64,000 nt of DNA, from the NCBI GenBank assembly GCA_022393335.1, contig JAJEKB010020027.1, forward strand, positions 260,614 to 324,613. Reading direction: 5' to 3'. Positions 59,609 through 64,000 of this stretch are shown here, piece by piece (the stretch's first letter is position 1; every line of letters begins with the position of its first letter). The position numbers and the translations under genes were made by a program. The notes beneath the pieces are model-generated. The model was not told the DNA's origin. It saw only the letters and a program-made list of their open reading frames with translations, and made no database searches. The stretch comes from Macrotrachela quadricornifera (taxonomy: Eukaryota; Rotifera; Eurotatoria; Philodinida; Philodinidae).

Positions 59609-62600
59609 TTAATGATCAAGTTTCTTCTTCAGACCAATAATCAATTGATTATCAGATGATAAACATTTTGATGCAATATCAAATGCTTTCTGCCATGTTT
59701 CTTGAGCTTTTTCTTTATTTCCTTGACAACTATAAACATTACCAATATTCCAATATGTTCTTACTATTTCTGACTCATTTTCAGGCAAAGATTTTAATTG
59801 AATTTCAAGAGCTTTGTTATAAAAACGCATGGCTTCATCATAAGTACCATGACGTTTGAGAATAAATCCAGCGTTGTTGTATGTTGTGACAATATTTGGA
59901 TGATCCTCTGGTAAATACTTCAATTGAATCTTGAGTATTGTCCCACAACATCTCAAAGCTTCTTCATATATTTCTTGTTTTCGATGATCTTCTCTACTGA
60001 TGTTGCATAGTCTTGCACTGTCTGGAAGATTTTCAAGCAAGGATTTTAGTTGAGTATCAAGTAATTTTGCATAATCATTCAATATTTCACACTCATTGTC
60101 TTTATTTTTATGAACTGATGTGATAATATCGTGAATCTTTGCAATGCTTGGATGATTCTCAGGCAAAGATTTCAATTGAAATTCAAGAGCTTTGATATGA
60201 CAATCCAAGGCTTTAGCATAATCCTCTTGACAATTGTGAATACATTCAATATTCTTGTATATCGTGACAATCTTTGGATAATCTTTTGGTAAACAAATTA
60301 ATCGAATGTTAAGTGCATTCTCTTGATATTTTAATGCTTCGTCATAGTTACCTTGACAAAAATAAACTAATCCAATATTATTGTATATGGTTGCAATATC
60401 TGGATGATTTTCAGGCAAAGATTTTAAATTACTATCTAATGCTTTTTTAAAATAATACAAAGCTTCAGGATAGTTACGTAGTTTGTGATTAAGTGTTGCC
60501 ATGCTATTATATACTATTGCAATAGCTGAATGGTTTTCTGTCAACGTCTGTAGTTGAATGTTAAGTGCTTTCTCACAATAATTCAATGCTTCAACATAAT
60601 TTTTTTCTTCATCGTGAACAGTCACCATGTTACAATAAGTTCGTGCAATATCGGGATGATATGGATGCAAAGATTTCAACTGAATATCAAGTGTTTTCTC
60701 ATAATATTTCAATGCTTCATCATATTTATGTTGACTTTGATAATTTGATGCAATGTTGTTGTATGTCGTTGCAATGTCAGGATGATATTCAGGTAAACGC
60801 TTCAGTTGAATGTTAAGCGCTTTTTGAAAATAATTCATCGCTTCAATATAGTGACCTTGTTTGTGATGTACTACTCCAATGTTATTGTAATCACCTGCAA
60901 TAGACGGATGATTATCTGATAAAGATTTTTTTGTTATGTCCAATGCTTTTTCATGATATTTTAATGCATCATTGTAGTTTCCTTTGTAACTATAAATAAC
61001 TGCAATATTATTGTATGTTGTTGCGACATCCGGATGATTTTCAGGTAATGACTTCAATCGAATGCTAAGTGCTTTTTCATAATACTGTATCGCTTCATCA
61101 TAATTACACTGATATCTTCGATTTAGACCAATATTACTGTACGTTGTTGCTACGGATGAATGATTTTCACCTAAAGCTTTTATTTGAATATCAACTGCTT
61201 TCTTAAAATAATCCATGGCTTTAGCATAATTGGCTTCACTTTGGTAAACTACACCTATACTGTTATATGTCGCTGCAGTATCTGGATGATTTTTATTTAA
61301 CGTTTTTAATTGAATATCAAGTGTCTTCTGGAAATAATTCATGGCTTCAGTATAGTTGCCTTGTTTATGATGACATGTTGCCATATTGTTGTATGTTTTG
61401 GCGTTGTCTAAATGATTCTCAGGCAATGATATTGATTGAATTGTATGCGCTTTTTCATAAGACTTCAAAGCTTCAGTATAGTTTCCCAAATGTTCATTTA
61501 CTGATCCAATGTTGATATACATAACTGCAATATTTGGATGATTTTCAGGTAAGAAGTTTGATAAAATACCAGATGCTTTTTTATAATAATTCAAAGCTTT
61601 GTCATAGTCTCCTTGATCTTTGTAAACTTCTGCAATGTTGTTGTAGGTTGTTGCAATCTCAGGATCATCTTCAGATAAAAGTTTTATTTTAATACTAAGA
61701 GCTTTCTCATAATATTCCAAAGCTTGAGCATATTCTCCTTTGTCTTTGTGAACATCTGCCATGTTAGAGTATGTCCTGCATATGATTAGATTATGTTTAG
61801 GCAAAGATTTTACATCGATTTCAAGTGCTTTGTGGAAATTACTGAGTGCACTATCATAGTTTCCTTCTGTTCGTTCAATTATTCCAAGATTATTGTATAA
61901 ACTTGCTGTATTTAATTGATCTAATGATGAATCTTTTCTAAGTAATTCATAATAATATTTTGCTTTATCATAATGACCCATTTCTACCATTAGATATCCT
62001 ATGGCGAATAAATCATGAGATATGCTGCCGATTTCTTTTCGTAAGTAATTTGTCAATGATTTTAATGCATTTTCTTTATTTTGGTCAGTTAAAGTTAATT
62101 TAACGACATATCTTTGATTTTCTCTGTCTTTTTCTACTGATTTAATTCGAAATACACAATCCATTGAAAATAAGATTTCGTGTTCGTCTTGGAAATAACT
62201 GTATTCTTTTATATAAGCATATGATGCTGATATCGTATTGGTATTATTAATATTTATTTCAAATAAAACAGGTATAGCTTCTTCTTCATTTGCATCAGTT
62301 ATATAAACCAATGCAACATTTTTATCCAATGATGTTGATAAAAATGAATTCATTGACACTAATCCACCTTGACTTACTTTTAAACTCTCTAATTCATGTT
62401 TATGTAGTAATTGGGCACGATAAACAGTTTTAATGTTGTTTAAATCTGTTAATTGTTCAAAATATAAATGTTTTAATTGCTCGTTTAAGTCTTTGATGAT
62501 GCATCGATATTTATATATTTTAATAAAATCTTGATGTCGAAATGCTTGATTTAATAATCGATATAAAAAACAATTACGAGTAAACCATCGAATAGCTTCA

Positions 62601-63295
62601 TTTGATGTATAATCTTTTTCAAATTCATCGATTATTTCCTTTTGTTTTTCATTATCATGATAAGCTTGTCGACATTCATTTAATAAATCATTTTTAGCTG
62701 AATTCACTTGTGGATAGCTTAATAATATTTCAATAAATAAATGCATATACATAAAGTATTGATTTTCTTTTGATAAAAATTTTAGTGATTTTTCTTTTAT
62801 ATTCTTATAATCATCATGAAACACTGTTATAAATGATGAAAATTGATCTAAGAAATGTTTAATATCATTATTTATTTGATCAATAAATAAACTTTCATCT
62901 ATGAAGACATTTTTAACTTTAACATATTCATTATAAGTACTTGTATCATTATTAGTTTGATCTGTATTATATATATAAATATGTTTAATTTGTTGTAAAT
63001 GATGAATCAATGGAATAATGAATTGATGAGACGATAAAATGAAAAGTATGTATGTAGTTGGCTGAAGAGATGTTATATAATCAATACATTCATTTTCATC
63101 ATTGAATAACTTGAAATTATTAACTATGTTTGATAAATGAGCAGATATTTTTGTTTGATTATTTGTATTAGAAGAATTATTAAGCCAAATAAGAATAAGA
63201 TCTTCATTATGGAATTTATTTTTATTTTCATATTTTATTGTTGAAGATAAATCATCTTGTAAAAATGTTGATTGTTCTGTTAAATGATCTTCCAT
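59609..63295 (-). CDS. ADP-ribosyltransferase-fold protein with about 19 TPR units, 1,228 aa
   Basis: I start at MEDHLTEQ (63295) because the 19 extra upstream codons lie in what looks like a 5' UTR intron. Residues 30-290: same N-terminal region as the neighbour (LILIWLNNS, TYILFILSSHQF, IKHIYIYN, EAIRWFTRNCFLYRLLNQAF). 290-400: ART fold with a complete triad: Arg293 (TVYRAQLL), S-T-S at 320-322 (SFLSTS), and Glu371-His-Glu373 (QDEHEILF), the arginine-specific ExE form. 425-1220: about 19 TPRs of exactly 42 residues, kinesin-light-chain-like (ATTYNNIG, GNYDEALKYYEKALDI, SLPENHPD); units 16-17 are diverged. The 126-bp DNA periodicity invites copy-number change. Expected to modify proteins with ADP-ribose, with partners chosen by the TPR solenoid; both are inference. 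Confidence 0.9.
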   Translation of the reverse strand: MEDHLTEQSTFLQDDLSSTIKYENKNKFHNEDLILIWLNNSSNTNNQTKISAHLSNIVNNFKLFNDENECIDYITSLQPTTYILFILSSHQFIIPLIHHLQQIKHIYIYNTDQTNNDTSTYNEYVKVKNVFIDESLFIDQINNDIKHFLDQFSSFITVFHDDYKNIKEKSLKFLSKENQYFMYMHLFIEILLSYPQVNSAKNDLLNECRQAYHDNEKQKEIIDEFEKDYTSNEAIRWFTRNCFLYRLLNQAFRHQDFIKIYKYRCIIKDLNEQLKHLYFEQLTDLNNIKTVYRAQLLHKHELESLKVSQGGLVSMNSFLSTSLDKNVALVYITDANEEEAIPVLFEININNTNTISASYAYIKEYSYFQDEHEILFSMDCVFRIKSVEKDRENQRYVVKLTLTDQNKENALKSLTNYLRKEIGSISHDLFAIGYLMVEMGHYDKAKYYYELLRKDSSLDQLNTASLYNNLGIIERTEGNYDSALSNFHKALEIDVKSLPKHNLIICRTYSNMADVHKDKGEYAQALEYYEKALSIKIKLLSEDDPEIATTYNNIAEVYKDQGDYDKALNYYKKASGILSNFLPENHPNIAVMYINIGSVNEHLGNYTEALKSYEKAHTIQSISLPENHLDNAKTYNNMATCHHKQGNYTEAMNYFQKTLDIQLKTLNKNHPDTAATYNSIGVVYQSEANYAKAMDYFKKAVDIQIKALGENHSSVATTYSNIGLNRRYQCNYDEAIQYYEKALSIRLKSLPENHPDVATTYNNIAVIYSYKGNYNDALKYHEKALDITKKSLSDNHPSIAGDYNNIGVVHHKQGHYIEAMNYFQKALNIQLKRLPEYHPDIATTYNNIASNYQSQHKYDEALKYYEKTLDIQLKSLHPYHPDIARTYCNMVTVHDEEKNYVEALNYCEKALNIQLQTLTENHSAIAIVYNSMATLNHKLRNYPEALYYFKKALDSNLKSLPENHPDIATIYNNIGLVYFCQGNYDEALKYQENALNIRLICLPKDYPKIVTIYKNIECIHNCQEDYAKALDCHIKALEFQLKSLPENHPSIAKIHDIITSVHKNKDNECEILNDYAKLLDTQLKSLLENLPDSARLCNISREDHRKQEIYEEALRCCGTILKIQLKYLPEDHPNIVTTYNNAGFILKRHGTYDEAMRFYNKALEIQLKSLPENESEIVRTYWNIGNVYSCQGNKEKAQETWQKAFDIASKCLSSDNQLIIGLKKKLDH

Positions 63296-63302
63296 AACGA
63301 TA

Positions 63303-63393
63303 CTATAGAAAAAAAAATTACGAAATATAATCTTAGTTATTATCATATACATATATCAAAAAACATTTTTTTTATAGAAAATCGATATCTTAC
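63303..63393 (-). other. Probable 5' UTR intron of the 1,228-aa ART-TPR gene
   Basis: On the minus strand, donor AATAA/GTAAGATAT at 63393 and a long T run ending TTCTATAG at 63303 bound 91 nt just upstream of ATG 63295. A TATA-like CTATATAAG lies at 63444-63436, about 43 nt before the donor, so the first exon would be very short. Confidence 0.55.
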
Positions 63394-63489
63394 TTATTAT
63401 TATATATTTTAATTTATTCGAATGAAAGTGTTTTGCTTATATAGAATAGAAATATCAATGCTTTGCGGAAAATTTTTATCTAAAATGAA

Positions 63490-63650
63490 AGTGTGAAGAA
63501 CGAAATAGTATATATCTGCTGCTTTTCACGTCTTCTTATACATGCATCACGTTCTCACACATTCTTTCCTACTCAATATCAAAAGCGAACAACGAAAAAT
63601 ATGAGAGAAGGAAAAAGAAAACAAAAGTATTACACTTTTTCTCATAATAT
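63490..63650. repeat. Dispersed repeat, copy 2 (copy 1 at 45405-45560)
   Basis: Same ordered words as copy 1, about 80 percent alike. It lies directly upstream of the 1,228-aa ART-TPR gene. The rest of the window to 64000 shows no gene. Confidence 0.6.
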
Positions 63651-64000
63651 ACTAAATGAATCAAGTAAGAGCTGAGAGTCATAAGCTATTTATTGTCTAT
63701 TGCTACATTAGAGATCTTTCGGTAAATAAATATCTAAATTAGGCACGATCATATGATATGAGAAAAGTGTTTACAGAGTTTTCTTACTATAAATCGATAG
63801 TCATATTCATATGTGGGATTATTTCAACAAGGCAAACATAATAAAATAAGATAAAGAGAAGACGAAATACTTGGAATAAATTCACATCATATGAAAATTG
63901 AGAGAAAGAAAAAGCCAACTATAGCATATAATTACCAACGTTTAGTGAGCACGAAGAATAAAATGCATTTTTGGATAATGACATGTCTCGCAAAAAAAAA

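Noticed and set aside
60554..61515. Plus-strand open frames with repeated pattern
   Set aside because: Antisense images of the TPR ladder, repeating because the sense strand repeats every 126 bp.

Overview
The window is AT-rich animal DNA with short spliceosomal introns (47-234 nt where I could resolve them), compact host genes and many nested transposon remnants. The TPR proteins with 42-residue kinesin-light-chain-like units fused to an ADP-ribosyltransferase fold, the caspase-NHL fusion and the Penelope-type reverse transcriptase pieces resemble what I know of bdelloid rotifer genomes (Adineta/Rotaria type). The organism call is inference; the genus is not resolved.

Layout. 1-2063: 93-bp tandem array. 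2064-5311: no gene, two copies of a short interspersed element. 5312-8522: two halves of a retroelement reverse transcriptase on opposite strands either side of a long inverted repeat, then a second foldback. 9149-15669 (minus): spliced macro/KH/WWE/PARP gene with an inverted-repeat insertion in one intron. 17810-19709 (plus): caspase-like domain fused to six NHL repeats. 20560-21460: broken GTPase. 22996-24379 (plus): D-glutamate-cyclase-like enzyme whose first exon is a signal peptide. 25370-33300 (minus): broken non-LTR retrotransposon split by a 2.7-kb inverted-repeat element with a perfect 9-bp target duplication. 35318-36220 (plus): two-exon LRR gene. 37300-45100: LINE scrap, decayed ART-TPR gene, piggyBac-type short element, decayed CENP-B/DDE transposase, second inverted-repeat element. 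48015-51648 (plus): five-exon, about 1,024-residue EF-hand multi-pass membrane protein that I do not recognise. 53193-55740 (minus): decayed Mutator-like transposase with a hAT-like short element and a piggyBac-like end in its gap. 55911-57767 and 59609-63295 (minus): two intact ART-TPR genes.

No operon logic applies. Several host genes belong to families used elsewhere in NAD-dependent ADP-ribosylation, cell death or innate sensing (macro-PARP, ART-TPR, caspase-NHL, LRR, GTPase). Whether they act together is speculation. Exon boundaries were set by eye from GT/AG sites and frame continuity; no database search was run, so family names rest on motif recognition.
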